A DNA stretch of 64,000 nucleotides from Thraustochytrium sp. TN22 (GCA_013306675.1 JABLUY010000020.1:1-64000); one strand, 5' to 3'; counted from the stretch's first letter, positions 19,338 through 30,200 are shown. The notes: a model not told the origin generated them from the letters alone. Numbers and translations: made by a program.

Positions 19338-19536
19338 CCATCGCCCTAGACGGAGTTTAATCAGGATAGCCATATTATCCCTAGTAAATCGGCTCTCCTG
19401 CTTGCGCTCGACTGACCTGTTGCTATCATGATTCTAATCATTTTTGGAACTTTCAACTACTGGGTTTGTATGGAAGCGTAAAGTGTTGGTCACTTCCGAC
19501 TGGCCTGTGCGGATGCTGAGGCCAACTTGGGCTGCA

Positions 19537-20590
19537 TCAAGGGCACGATGGACTCGTGCTGAGGCTGCTGCGAGAGGATCTTGAACTATGGCTTGATGGG
19601 GTGTCGGTGTAGCTGGCTTGGGCTACGTGGTCGTTCCTGCTCTGCGCTGTAGGGGTACCGGACGAGGCACTGGCGCTGCTCGAATCGACATGATCGAGGC
19701 AAATGGGCGAAGGTGTTCCGTTGACGTTTGTCTTGCGCTTCTTGAAGCCTTCGTGAGGCTCGACGCGCACGCGCGTGTGCCACTTGGAAAAGCAGGTTGT
19801 GCGTTCATTCTTTCTCATGAACACGTGCAGAGGCACACCGCAGATGGTGCAACGACGGTGCGTTTGCTTGCCGCAGATGACGCAGAGCCGCTTGGCGGGA
19901 ATCCTCTTGTTGTTGGCGTTGAAGGATGCCTTTCCCGCTGCCTCTGAGTCATGTTGCAGTGCGGCATCGAGGCGGATGTCGCGGGCTTGGCCGTGGTTGA
20001 AGAACTTCTGCAACTCGGGGGTTCGCTTGCGCTTACCGGCGGTCACGAGGTCCCTCGCCGCTTCCCTGGTGAGCCCAGTGGGCTTGGGCATGCTTGGCTG
20101 CATGTTGAACTCCACCTGCGCCGTATCGAGCTGCCTGCTCCTGTAGACGTGACGGACCATGTCGACAGTGAGGCGGAACGAGACAGTGCTGAGCGCTTCA
20201 GAGCGGTTCACCTTGTCGCGGAGGGCCTTTAGCCCGTCGCTGTCTTCGAGGTTGCTCTTCCTCGCAGCCTGTAAGTAGCGGTAGACCACGATGGCGTTGA
20301 CAACGAGCTGCTTGTACGTGCGCAACGCGATGTTCTGGTCGCAGCTCAGATTCATGCACTGCGTGTTGGTGATCTGCTCCACGTACTGTGTGCTTCCGTC
20401 GACGCCGCCCTTTGCGACGTTGTATAGCTCCTGCGGTAAGCACTTGATGACATGCACGGGCCGCATGGGCCCCTTCAGAGCGACAAGCTTGCGCATGGCG
20501 CGCCACAGCCGGAAGTGCGAGCTCAGCACCGCCCCCTCCTCCTCGCCGAAGATGGCAGGTGGCTTGGGCGGCGCACCCGCTGTCGATGCT
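19537..20590 (-). pseudogene. piggyBac-type transposase C-terminal segment with zinc ribbon
   Basis: Frame ending in TGA at 19537, with no ATG at its start; it is entered from another frame near 20575-20590. The N-terminal part reads MRPVHVIKCLPQELYN, then KGGVDGSTQYVEQ, then VVNAIVVYRYL. This matches the 'YN..KGGVD..tq...vNa.i.Y' layout near the C-terminal end of piggyBac (DDE_Tnp_1_7) transposases. A zinc ribbon follows: CVICGKQTHRRCTICGVPLH ... TCFSKWHT. The tail is Ser-rich. A basic KRKRTPELQKFF patch may act in DNA or nuclear binding. The catalytic core expected ahead of this region is not present. Confidence 0.65.
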
Positions 20591-21211
20591 CTGGTGCGCC
20601 CATGTCGTGAGCTTGTCCGCCCACGGTTTCAGAGCGCGCTCCATGGCGAGCCGGGCGTCCGGAGGCACTTCAACGAGGCAGGCGTACAAACACGAACTCG
20701 TGCTGGCAGCAACGTAGAGCACGTGATCGATTTGGAGGACCACAGCTTGGTGCAAGACTTGCGCGCGGTGCTCGGCAGGTATGGCCTTCCACCAAGTCTC
20801 GTCCCCCACGTGTTCATCTGGGTGCTCACGATACGTGCGTCTACCGCGCCTCCAGGCGCGACGCGCGTCTTGATCTCGACGCTGCATAGTACTGACGATG
20901 CGTCGCACTCCGCGCCTGGAAGCCGGACGCGAGCGACTCCATCCGGCGAGACTGCGAGCCCCGGAACGGTCTTGTGCTGAATGAGGCCGACCTCGAACAT
21001 GCACTCGCACCACGCGTCGGTGCGTCGACCAACGCAAGTATGTCTTCGAAGTCTTGCTGCGCAGCGGCCTCAGCACGAGCATCCTCGTCGCCAAGCTCCT
21101 CTCCTTCTTCGTCTTCGTCCCCTGTGTCCCGCTTGTCCAGGGGCACGAACTCGCTGTCGCTGTCGCTGTCGCTGTCGTCCTCCACGCGGTGGTTAGGCCT
21201 CGCCGATGCCA
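20591..21211 (-). pseudogene. Acidic N-terminus and YqaJ-like nuclease segment of the transposon
   Basis: Read in two successive frames. The first (from an ATG at about 21211, MASARPNHRVEDDSDSDSDS) is an acidic leader typical of transposase N-termini, continuing to DILALVDAPT. The second holds EVGLIQHKT, GLAVSPDGVARV and SVEIKTRVA. The next frame holds HRAQVLHQAVVLQIDHVLYV. The order 'gxSPDGxx ... EIKxx ... qxxxqxxv' matches the YqaJ/lambda-exonuclease-type fold, with the Asp of SPDG and the Glu and Lys of EIK as expected metal-site residues. Frame changes mean this copy is unlikely to make an intact protein. Confidence 0.5.
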
Positions 21212-21680
21212 TGATGTCGCAGTGCGGGCCCGACTCCACGTCCAAGCGCTGCGGCAGGGGCGTGCGAGCTGAGAGCAGGCACAAGGCACCCGCCAGGGCC
21301 GCCTGCAGCCGCGCGCCGCAGCGCCTGCGGCTCCAGCGCGCTCCGCGACGAAGTCGCGCGCGAGCTCCCCCCAAAGCCGCTCTGGGCGAACTGCCGAGCT
21401 CATCTCATCCTAACCACCACGCCTTCGGCCAAAATGAATAGGGGGCAGGAGCCTTGGGTCGCTTCGAGTGGGCCTCTTCAAGCTCGGCCCCATCGCTGCG
21501 TTTTTGATCGAATGCGGAACTAACTTCGCCAGACTCTAGGCCACTTTTTTGGAGCAAATCGGGAGTAAAGTACCCTCTTAATACGCTTTAGTGCCCCCTG
21601 TGCCGGGCGTCACCGAGGGACCCCCGCGTGGTAGGCGGATACGAGTAAGCATAGAGGTGTGATTGGGATATCAATCCTCC

Positions 21681-23183
21681 TCACGAGGCATAGGACGCCT
21701 CCGCATAAGCGTACGCCGGGGCACTGGCGAGATTGTAGCCGCCGTCATAGGCGGTCGCGTAGGCACTTGCGCCGCCGCCGCCGCCGCCGCCGCCCATGAC
21801 GGAGGCGCGCACCGAAGCGAAGATGGATGCGCGCTCTTCGTCGCGCTGGCTGGAGAGCACCTGCAGCTGCGCCTGCATCTTGTCGGTGTCAATCTTGATG
21901 GTGTTGCGCAAGGCAATCACGAGCGCGAGCTGCTGGTCCACGATCTGCACGCAGCGCTGCACAATGCCAAGGTTCTCGTTGATCTTGCCCGTGGCCATAC
22001 CATTGTTGATGGCGTCGCCAATGTCGCCAAAGACAAAGCCCGCAGCGAGCGTGTTGCCGAAGTTCGCCGAGCGTAGCTTGGGCAGTGGCACGGCGCCAAT
22101 TTGACTCGTCATGCCCGGGTAACGGCGGCGCACCTCGTCCGGGAACATTTGCCAGGCCCTCGACACGAGCATGTAGGCTTCGTTGGCCGGGCGCTGGCTC
22201 TCATTGATGAGACGGTCCCGCTGGAACTGGTTCGCCGTCTCGTAAAACTCGAGGCCGCCGTTGCCGCGGCCGGCGCCCAGAATATTGGTGAACTGCGCCG
22301 TGTTGTTCATGCGCGCCGCCTCGGACAGCATCTGCATGGACCGAGCGTACAGCTGCTGCGCCTGCTGCACGACGGACAGCACCTCGTTCACCTGCGCCAG
22401 CAGCGCCTGCTCCATCCCAAGCGCCTGCGCCTGCGCCGAGCTGTTATACTCGATCTGCTGCAGCCGAGACGTGGGCGCCGTGCTCGCCACGACCCGGTCG
22501 AAGAGAGTCTGGCGCTCGTTTTCCAGCTGGTCGCGCTGTGCGCTCAGGCCGCGCAGCCGCGAGAGCTCCTGCTGCGCGCCGCCTAGCTCGCGCTCCGCCA
22601 CCTGCTTCTCGCCCTCCCAGCGCTCCTGCGAGCTCTTGATGTTGTCCACCAGGGTCCCTAGCCGCTTCACCTTGTCCTCGCGGTTCAGCTGCATGTAGTG
22701 CAGGAACCTCGGGTGCGCGTTGCGCTCCAGCCGCGCCTCCGCCTTGGGCAGGTCCTTGTCTGCCTTGCGCAGCTTGCGCTGCAGCTTATCAATACTGTCC
22801 TTGCTCTTCTCAATCGTCCCTTTCGTGTCCCGCAGGCACTGGTCCACGTCGCGCAGGCTCTCCACCTCGCGGCCCGCCTCGTCGTAGCGCTCAAAGAGCG
22901 CCGCCGACACGCCGCCGCCCACGCTGCCGACCGGCCTCGTCGCAGCCGGCACGCCCGGCGCCACCGCCTGCGCGGTCGGCGCGGCCGTCGCCCACGCTTC
23001 GTCCGCGGTCACGGCCTGCACTATCGGCGCGCTCGGGTCGTACGCCACGGCGCTCGCCACGGGCCCGGCCTCGGCGCCGCGGTTACCGCCCCAGCCGGGC
23101 GCCGTGGCGCCTCCGTAGGCCGCATCCTCCGCGTACGCCTTGCGCAGCAGCGCGCGCCCCGACCCCGACTGCCCTGCGGCCAT
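21681..23183 (-). CDS. Conserved-type coiled-coil protein of unknown function
   Basis: A 500-aa protein from an ATG in a good context (CGATGGCC); the frame is open upstream to a GTG only. The first 100 residues are Ala/Gly/Pro-rich and disordered. A long coiled coil follows (about 100-270) starting at ALFERYDEAGREVESLRDVDQ, with HPRFLHYMQLNREDKVKRLG inside it. A more globular helical part comes next (about 270-460: QMLSEAARMNNTAQFTNIL, LPKLRSANFGNTLAAGFVFG). The C-terminus is a Gly run and an Ala/Tyr-rich tail. The HPRFxHYxxxNRExKVxxL stretch reminds me of an uncharacterised coiled-coil family in fungi and protists. I first considered a BRO1/ALIX relation and dropped it. A DNA transposon begins 9 bp past the stop codon, so this gene's 3' region is transposon sequence. 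Confidence 0.85.
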   Translation of the reverse strand: MAAGQSGSGRALLRKAYAEDAAYGGATAPGWGGNRGAEAGPVASAVAYDPSAPIVQAVTADEAWATAAPTAQAVAPGVPAATRPVGSVGGGVSAALFERYDEAGREVESLRDVDQCLRDTKGTIEKSKDSIDKLQRKLRKADKDLPKAEARLERNAHPRFLHYMQLNREDKVKRLGTLVDNIKSSQERWEGEKQVAERELGGAQQELSRLRGLSAQRDQLENERQTLFDRVVASTAPTSRLQQIEYNSSAQAQALGMEQALLAQVNEVLSVVQQAQQLYARSMQMLSEAARMNNTAQFTNILGAGRGNGGLEFYETANQFQRDRLINESQRPANEAYMLVSRAWQMFPDEVRRRYPGMTSQIGAVPLPKLRSANFGNTLAAGFVFGDIGDAINNGMATGKINENLGIVQRCVQIVDQQLALVIALRNTIKIDTDKMQAQLQVLSSQRDEERASIFASVRASVMGGGGGGGGASAYATAYDGGYNLASAPAYAYAEASYAS

Positions 23184-24174
23184 CGCGCCCGCGCCGCGAG
23201 CGACCTGCGCTCTGCCGCCGCGCTGCACGCACGAGCTGCGAGGGACTTGACTCGACTCGGACTGCGGCTGGAGTCCAAGCCTTGCACGACGCGACTCACC
23301 GTCAGGCTACGAGCGGCTTGGCGGAGCGAGGAAGTTACCAAGCGGCGTGCGGCCTCAGGCGGCCTCTCGGCTCGCCCGCGGGCGCCCGCTCGCTGCCGCC
23401 GCGCTCGCCGCCGCCCGCCTGGCCCCTTCGCGCCGCCCCGCCCGGCCCTTGCAGGTTTGAACGCGCCGCGCCGCGCCCCGTGCTGCGCCGCTGCCGCGTT
23501 TGAATTCAAATTTGCCAGCCGGGTTTCCGTGCCTTTCGTTCATTCAAACTCGCAATGCCAGTGCCCGCCCGCCTGCCTGCCTGCCTGGCCGGTGATGATG
23601 AGGTCTCACAGCCCAGGCAGCAGCAGCGCCGCGCCTCTCAGGTCGCTGGCTAACAGAATGGCTTGCGAGCCGGCGGGCCCGGCTCAGCGCGAGCTCGCTC
23701 AGCTCGCTCAGCTCGCTCGCTCGCCCGCTCGCTCGCTAGCTAGGTAGCACCGTAGCACTGCCGGCCGTCGGCCCTGGGTTCGTCGCGGCCGACGGCCGAT
23801 GCAAGCTCGCGGCGCGCGGCGCGCGGGTTCAACAGGCGGCACAAGTTCGAGCGGGACGGGAGTCGGCGTCCGAGTCGAGTCGGGTCTCGTGGACGGTGCG
23901 CCGGAATCGGCTGGGTTGGCCGTGAGATGCACGAGACGCAGCTCAGGCTGGCGCAGGCTGGTTGCGAGCGTCGCCTGCAAGCTCAGCTGGAGAAGATGAC
24001 CCGGGCTGAGCAGCTGGCAGGCGCACAAGACTGCCGGCCATTGCAGGCCGGCGGCGCGGCGGTGGCGATCGCCATGGTCGATTGTGAATGCTTTGCCTGC
24101 GAGTCCGACTCGGAGTCGAGGTCGTGCGCGCTCTCTTGCAAGCAAGCAAGCTGAGCAAAAGCAGTATCAACGGG
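23184..24174. promoter_or_regulatory. Divergent intergenic region (coiled-coil / PfkB genes)
   Basis: Nearly 1 kb between two divergent starts. It is CpG-rich near 23350-23470 and carries a GCTCGCTC tract with AGCTAGGTAG at about 23698-23746, which is intergenic to both. An alternative in-frame ATG for the PfkB gene lies at 24088. I see no additional gene. Confidence 0.45.
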
Positions 24175-25413
24175 ATGATGCTGCGGGCGCGGTCTGCGCG
24201 CGCGGCGGCGGGACTGACGGCGGTGCTGGCAGCGGAGGCGGGGCGGCGCGAGCGTAGAGCGTGCGCGGCGGCGTCGACGTTGGCGGCAGCCGCGCCGCGA
24301 CGCGGGCTTGTGGCAGTGGGCAATGCGGTGGTGGACCACGCCGTGCACTCCGACGCGTGGCGAGGGCGCGCCCTGCGCGTGGGCGAACACGAGAGCGGCT
24401 GGAGCGCGGAGGACAAGCGCGCAGCCGTGCGCGCGGCGCGGGAGTCGCCCGGCGTCGTGAGCAAGGTGGGCGGGTCGGCGCTCAATACGGCACGAGTGGC
24501 CAAGGCCGCCGACGTGGGCGACAGCCTCGAGATCGCTTTCGTGGGCGCCGTGGGCGAGGACGAGGCCGCATCGCGCGTGGAGGCGGCCTGCCGAGCCTCC
24601 GGGGTGGCCCCACTGCTGGTTCGCGCCCCGGGTCAGGAGACGGGCCAGTGCGCCGTCATCGTTGACGCTCTCTCGCGCGACCGCAGCATCGTGTGCGACC
24701 GCGGCGCGGCCGGCGCGCTCGACGCGCGCAACGCGCTGCAAGTGGACCTGCCATGGCGCCGCGGCGTTGAAACCATCCTCTTCGCCACTTCCTTCAACTT
24801 CACCACGCCGTCGCGGCGCGAGGCGGTCCTGGCGCTCGCGACGGACAACGGGGAGACCGCGCAAGAGAAAGAAAGCACGCTTTCATCATCAAAGCCGACG
24901 CTGGCCCTCTCGCTGTCTAGTGCGAGCTTGCTGGCACGCTCCGAGGAGGTGCTGGCGCATGTGCACCTGCTGCTGCCGCGCACCAGCCTCGTCTTCGGCA
25001 ACGGCGCGGAACTCCAGGCTCTGGCAGAGGCGAGCGGGTGGGCCGGGCCTGACGCTGCGAGCCACGCGCGTGAGCTTGCTCGACGGCTCGCGCCATCGGG
25101 TCTGGTTCTCATCACCAATGGTGCGGAGCCCACCCTGGTGGCGAGTGCCGACCGCGTCGTGACCTACCCGGTGCCGCCCGTTCGCTCTATCCCAGGCGAC
25201 ACCACTGGCGCCGGCGACAGTTTTGCAGGAGGTGTGCTCACCAGTCTGCTAGTTCGCCATGAGGTTGACCTGCCATTACGTGAGGCGCTCCAAATGCTGC
25301 GACCTGATAGCCCAGCTCTGGTTATTGCCGTTGCTGCAGGAACGCGGCTCGCCGCAGATTGCCTCCGCGTGCACGGCATCGCGGAGCCTGCGGCACAACC
25401 GATTTCATCATAG
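24175..25413 (+). CDS. PfkB-family carbohydrate/nucleoside kinase
   Basis: A ribokinase/adenosine-kinase-fold enzyme that phosphorylates a sugar or nucleoside with ATP. PfkB signatures are visible: an N-terminal strand GLVAVGNAVVDHAV, GGSALNTARVAK (about residue 100), and GDTTGAGDSFAGG near residue 342 with the catalytic Asp and anion hole. I chose the ATG-ATG pair at 24175 because the next 45 residues (RARSARAAAGLTAVLAAEAG) look like a basic, amphipathic mitochondrial or plastid presequence. The frame also holds an ATG at 24088, which would add 29 residues. The substrate is uncertain; the opening 'GNAVVDH' resembles the adenosine-kinase/sugar-kinase branch. Its stop is only 48 bp from the stop of the next, convergent gene. 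Confidence 0.9.
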   Translation: MMLRARSARAAAGLTAVLAAEAGRRERRACAAASTLAAAAPRRGLVAVGNAVVDHAVHSDAWRGRALRVGEHESGWSAEDKRAAVRAARESPGVVSKVGGSALNTARVAKAADVGDSLEIAFVGAVGEDEAASRVEAACRASGVAPLLVRAPGQETGQCAVIVDALSRDRSIVCDRGAAGALDARNALQVDLPWRRGVETILFATSFNFTTPSRREAVLALATDNGETAQEKESTLSSSKPTLALSLSSASLLARSEEVLAHVHLLLPRTSLVFGNGAELQALAEASGWAGPDAASHARELARRLAPSGLVLITNGAEPTLVASADRVVTYPVPPVRSIPGDTTGAGDSFAGGVLTSLLVRHEVDLPLREALQMLRPDSPALVIAVAAGTRLAADCLRVHGIAEPAAQPISS

Positions 25414-25461
25414 CGCGTCTTTGCTGCCTTTGCTGCTGCTGCCTGTGATGCTGTTCCTTCG

Positions 25462-26838
25462 CTACGCCGCGTCGTGCTGCTGAGCCCATTCTCGCGCCAG
25501 GTTCTTGAGAGCCGTCACGTCGGCGGCAGCCACCCCGACCAAGCGCGCCACGCGCGGCTCTTCGACATCCTCGAGCCCCTGCAACACGCGCAGACCCCAA
25601 GATCGCAGGTCGGACCCGGTATTGCCCTGGTTCTTCCAAAAGCCCGCCGTGGTCACTGTGAAGGACACGTAAAAGAGCACGATGACCAACAGGTGGGCGT
25701 GATCCGCGAGCGCCTCCACGGACGGCGCCGCGAGCTTGCTGCGCCGCTGCCGCAGCTCTGCGTCCAGCGCCGCACGATACGCGCCAAAGAGCCGCGCGTG
25801 GTGCTCGCGCCGCGCCGCCGGTGAGAGCCCCAGCACGGTAGCGTACGTAAAGTCCCAGGCCGCCGGCGCCACATTGACCGCCTCAAAGTCGCTAAAGATT
25901 ACGTCCGCGGCGCGCGGCGCGCCCTCGAAAATCATGTTGCCCGGACGGCAGTCGCCATGCACGACAGTCAGAGGCTGCTCCGCAAAGTACGTATCGATCG
26001 CCTGAAACACGCGCTCCAGCGCAGGCGTGCGCGCCTTGGCGCGTGGCGGCATCAGCGAGAGCGCCCACCCGGCGAACTCCACGCCGCGCCGCGCAGGCAA
26101 CCACCGCGACGCCTCGTGCTCCGCCGCGCGACCCCAGAAAACGGCATGCATCGCGGCCACCTTCTCAAGCATCAGCTGCATGTCCTCCACGCAGCGGAAC
26201 GCGTGGTCCGGCACCACGCGCAGCACGCGCGGGTTCTGAGGCGACGCCGCCTCCGCGCCCGACTTCACGTCCGCCTCGTCCACGATCAGCTGCAGGTGCT
26301 CCAACGCGATGCACACGCGGTTCGCCAGCGGCCGCTTGCCGGCGAAGAGCACCTTGGCCGTGCGAAGCGCAGCGGCCGGCCGCAGCTCCTTGTAAAAGTC
26401 CACCTCGCGAGCCACGCCGGGCTCCACGGCCTGCCGCACCGCCTGTAGCCACAGCGGCATCCCGCGCCCCGACTGGAACTTGACGAAGACGTCCAGCGAG
26501 CTCGCGCGGCCGACTTCCTCGTCCTCGTACCTGAAGCGCACGGCCGCCGTCGTCGCCTGCTTGTCCGGCTCCGCCTGCACCCCGGCCAGCGGCTCCGCGC
26601 CGACCATGCGGGCGCGGGCCGGCACGGCGCCCTGCGCACGCAGGAGCCTGAACAGCCGCCGCGGCTCAAGCCACAGCTCGTGCGCGTCGCGCGGAAACAC
26701 CGGCCGCGGCAGCCATCCCGCGCCATCCAGCCGCAGCATGATCAGCGCCGCCACGAACCGCGCGGCGGCCACCACGCCACGCCGCCCCGCCACGGCCGCC
26801 ACCGCCACGGCCGCCACAGCCGCCCATGCGACCCACAT
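25462..26838 (-). CDS. Membrane-anchored APH/CHK-type small-molecule kinase
   Basis: A 458-aa protein from the first ATG; the frame reaches back to a GTG at 26937. The N-terminus MWVAWAAVAAVAVAAVAG is a signal anchor. The body is a protein-kinase-like fold of the aminoglycoside phosphotransferase/EcKinase (CHK) type. The catalytic loop is VVHGDCRPGNMIF (about residue 293: H-G-D, R and N) and the metal motif is FSDFEAV (about 317). An N-lobe stretch DVFVKFQSGRG carries a possible ATP-binding Lys. A second hydrophobic segment, LLVIVLFYVSFTV, lies near the C-terminus. Members phosphorylate alcohols on small molecules such as choline, steroids or drugs; the substrate here cannot be told. Confidence 0.85.
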   Translation of the reverse strand: MWVAWAAVAAVAVAAVAGRRGVVAAARFVAALIMLRLDGAGWLPRPVFPRDAHELWLEPRRLFRLLRAQGAVPARARMVGAEPLAGVQAEPDKQATTAAVRFRYEDEEVGRASSLDVFVKFQSGRGMPLWLQAVRQAVEPGVAREVDFYKELRPAAALRTAKVLFAGKRPLANRVCIALEHLQLIVDEADVKSGAEAASPQNPRVLRVVPDHAFRCVEDMQLMLEKVAAMHAVFWGRAAEHEASRWLPARRGVEFAGWALSLMPPRAKARTPALERVFQAIDTYFAEQPLTVVHGDCRPGNMIFEGAPRAADVIFSDFEAVNVAPAAWDFTYATVLGLSPAARREHHARLFGAYRAALDAELRQRRSKLAAPSVEALADHAHLLVIVLFYVSFTVTTAGFWKNQGNTGSDLRSWGLRVLQGLEDVEEPRVARLVGVAAADVTALKNLAREWAQQHDAA

Positions 26839-27260
26839 CCCGCGCGAGCTAGCCCGGGTTGAGGATTGACGCTTTGGTGCCGGGACAACATCATCTTGAT
26901 CATGATGCTGAACTCTACTCTGATCATCATGACTCACTTTGGCACTGTCAAGTCAGCTGACCAGTCAGACGATGATTGCCGGCATCCTAGCTGGCCATGC
27001 GTAAGTTGTTGCCTGAAGCAATGCTTCGCATACTGGTATCATTGCCGCCAGGCGTAAGCTTTGTGGTGACGCAAAAACCGGAATCTCCTGATGGTCATTC
27101 GTCGCATTCATGACGTGCCATGTACTTGATTCAGACTGCTGCTCACGTCCCATTGTGTCGCAGCGGCAAACGAGCCACGCTCTTCGTCGTTTAGCTAGCC
27201 ATTTCAAGTCACAGCTCGGGCGCAGTTCTTCAATGTCGTGGAACTGGAGTCTCTCTCTCA
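26839..27260. other. Intergenic gap
   Basis: These 422 bp lie between the 5' end of the APH-like kinase and the 3' end of the LRR/EF-hand gene, both on the minus strand. GC is lower than in the genes. An ATCATGATG/CATCAT-rich palindromic stretch lies near 26889-26932. No gene is recognised. Confidence 0.5.
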
Positions 27261-30200
27261 TTACTCGTCCGTGTCGTCACTACGAGTACTTCCACTGCCG
27301 TCACTGCTGTCGTCATCCTCGTCGCTGTCGGCCTCGTCGGGCTGCGCGCCACGGACTGGCGGCAAGCGCAGGCGCGGTTTGTTGCCCTTCTTGTCACGGG
27401 CCGCCTGCTGCTTTTGCAGCCTCGCGCGAGCCTTGGCGTAGCGCGTGAGCTTGGCGGTCCACCAGCTCGTGCCGAAGACTTTCGCCCGCATCGCGTCGCG
27501 GATCTGCAGCGCCGGGAAGAGCGTCTTGGGGAAGCGGCGATTCATTTCGAGGAATTCTTCGACGCCGATCTGCGCCTTGTTGTCGGCGGAGTTGCGCACC
27601 CAGGTGGCCGCGGACCGCAGCAGAGGAATCTCTTGCACGTCGACTCCGTGCGCCTGGCCAAGGAAGCTCTCCACGGCGAGCGCTGGCACGCGACCCTCAG
27701 GACCTGGGCCCAGCAGCGTGAAACACATTCGCGCGACCTCGTTGTTGCCGAACATGCAAAAGGTTGAGAGAATGTGCATGAACTCAGGGAAGTCAACCGA
27801 GCCGTCGTGATTGTCGTCCAGGAAGTGAAAGATGCGCTTTGCAATGTCTGTGGACTCCACGCCCAGGAACGCGATGAACTCATCTTCCGACACCTCGCCC
27901 GAACCGTCCAGGTCCATGCTCGCAAAGATGCGTACGAGCCTCTTGAGCTCGCGCTTGGTGAGCGCGAGGAACTCTGTGGCACGCTCCACCATCTCTCGAT
28001 GCTGCTTGTCTTGCAATCTGGCCAGCTTGTCCAGCTTGGCGTCGATGTCGATCAGCATCTTCTGCAGCAGACCGGCCTGCTGCGGCGCCTTGGCGAGCTG
28101 CGCCGTGATGGCCGCGCGCTTGCCTTCCAGGTCTTCTTTGTCCAGCTGCTCGCGCTCCTCCGACTCCGTTAGCGCCTTGGCGCCGCCATCGCTCGGCGAC
28201 GCACGCAGCACCCACACGAAGGCGTCCGGGACGAGGAAGTACTCGCGCAGGTTTGCACTAATGCGCTCAAAGCCCTCGGCCTCATACGCTTCCTCTTCGT
28301 CGGCGCTCGTGCTCACGCGCAGCGCCTTGACGAAGCTCGCCTCGCTCGGTACGCTCTCGTCGCTCGCACGGAACATGAGCTGCAGCGACGGCATGCGTGG
28401 CAGGCCGTCCATGCGCGGATGCTCGATGCGCCGCCAGCCCGTGGCGTCCGGCTCGTGGAGGCGGGAACCGGGTGACGCGTGTGAGATTTTCAAGTCCAGC
28501 ACCATCTCATCTGTCATGATGGTGTTGCGGATCCACAGGTAGATGGGCTCGTCCGCACCCAGGTTCTTCGAATATCGGGTCAGCTCCGGAAGGCCCTGCT
28601 CGCGCCGCATCTCCTGTTCTCTCTTCATTTCCTCCGCCTCCGCGCCTCCCACGGTGATGGCAAACTCCGCGGCCAGCGCCTGAAAAATCTGCGAGGTTGT
28701 CTTTTGATGCCGCAGCACGCTTTGCTCCACGGCCTTGGCCTCGTCGCGCCCTTGGTACCACCAGTTGCGCACGCGCCGGAAGATGGTCGCGTCGGAGCGG
28801 GCGCGATTCCGCGCCTCGCTCAGGACCTCGGCTGCCACGCCCTTGGGCACATCCTCCTCTTGCACGCCCCGAATTTCGCCGTCGTTCTCGCTTCCGGAAC
28901 CCTCGTCCTCGCTATCGCTCTCCGCGGCGCCCTTCTCGACCGCCTCGCGCCTCGCGTTGAGTGTGGCTTGGATGCGGGCCTGCAGCGAGCGGTCCGCGTC
29001 AAGGGCGCTCGTGTCCGCGAAGAACCGCCCGGGCAGCAGCGCGGTCCACGCCGCATTTTCCATCTCGCGCCGCAGGCCCGAGACGGTCACCTTGTGCCGC
29101 ACCGAGCACTTGTCCGGCAGCGTCACCGTGAAGCCATCAGAGCCATTCTGCCTCGGGAAGACCAGCCCGGTCATGTGCCGCTCCCACGCACTCAAGTCGC
29201 TGCCCAGCTCCAGCGCCGGCTGCTTGAGCTCCAGGTGGAGTCGCAGCAGCCGATTGCGGATTGCCGTCTCCTGCTTGGCGAGCCGCAGCGATGCGTCACG
29301 CTCGCCCGCGTGGTCCAGACGCGCGCGCCGAAGCGCCATGTCCCGCGCCTCATCCAGGAACGACAGCAGGTACGCATGCAGAGGGAGCAGCTTGCGCAGG
29401 TGGGCCCGCCGCTTCTCCTCAATCGCCGCTAAGGTCCGAACGAAGGACGTCGCAAACTCCATCGTCTGCTTGAGCTCAAGCCAATACCGGTCCACCTCCG
29501 CAGGGATGCACTCGTCGCTCCTCGCCGCCAGGGCGCCGCGGTCCACCGTTCTTGCGACCTTCTGCGGACCGCGTTGCTGCGCGAGGAGGCCCTCCTCGAT
29601 GCGCCGCTCCGCCATCACCTCCGCCACAGAGCGTTCCCCAAGTTTGATGGAAATCCAGTCCACCTCGTGTCTCGCCGCGATCTCCTTCTTGACCCGCGGC
29701 AGCCGCCGCAGTTTGGCATCCTTGTAGACGTCGAAGACGTCCTCGACGTCGGGTCGGTCGCCCAGACGGTCCACGAGCACCTCGCGCCGCCTCCGCAGCT
29801 CCGCGCGCACATCCTCGAACTTTTCGATGCGCGCGAGAATGACTCGCGCCTTGCGCTCGCACGCCTCGTACACCACGCGCGCCTTGGTCCACCGCTGCGC
29901 CTCCGGCTCGCCCAAGTTTGCCTGCAGCATCTCCAGCAGCCGCTCGAGCACCCGCGACGTCTGCTTCGCGTGATCCTGCATCGCCGCGGATATTTGCGCT
30001 GTCAGGCGCGAGCGCTGCGCCTCTTCGCCACCGGGGGCCGCTGATGGCTCTTCTTGGGTATGGCCGTCTTCGTGTTCGGCCGATTGACTGTCCTGCTCCT
30101 GCCGTTGCTGCACGTGGAGCGACCGGGAGAGCGCCTCTCGCGCGCGCCCATAGCGGACCTTCGTGCGCTGGAGCTCCGGCTCCAGCAGCACGGCGCGGAT

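Larger units (their letters stand above)
19327..21671 (-). mobile_element. Decayed DNA transposon, piggyBac-like C-terminus plus YqaJ-like nuclease segment
   Basis: The element proper runs 19331-21667 (2337 bp). Its ends are short inverted repeats, CCCAATC at 19331-19337 and GATTGGG at 21661-21667. They are flanked by ATAT at 19327-19330 and 21668-21671, a plausible 4-bp target duplication; with flanking bases the inverted match is 12 bp (GATATCCCAATC). PiggyBac elements also start with CCC and duplicate 4 bp, though usually TTAA. The coding strand is minus and occupies successive frames: an acidic N-terminus, a YqaJ-like segment (GLAVSPDGVA ... VEIKTR), then a long C-terminal frame with YNVAKGGVD and a zinc ribbon. 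No DDE/D core is visible. GC content drops at both ends. The frame changes suggest a dead copy, though introns cannot be excluded. Confidence 0.7.

Noticed and set aside
21681-23183. BRO1/ALIX-type endosomal protein
   Set aside because: The central coiled coil and Tyr/Ala-rich tail suggested it, but no BRO1 domain or V-domain signature is present.
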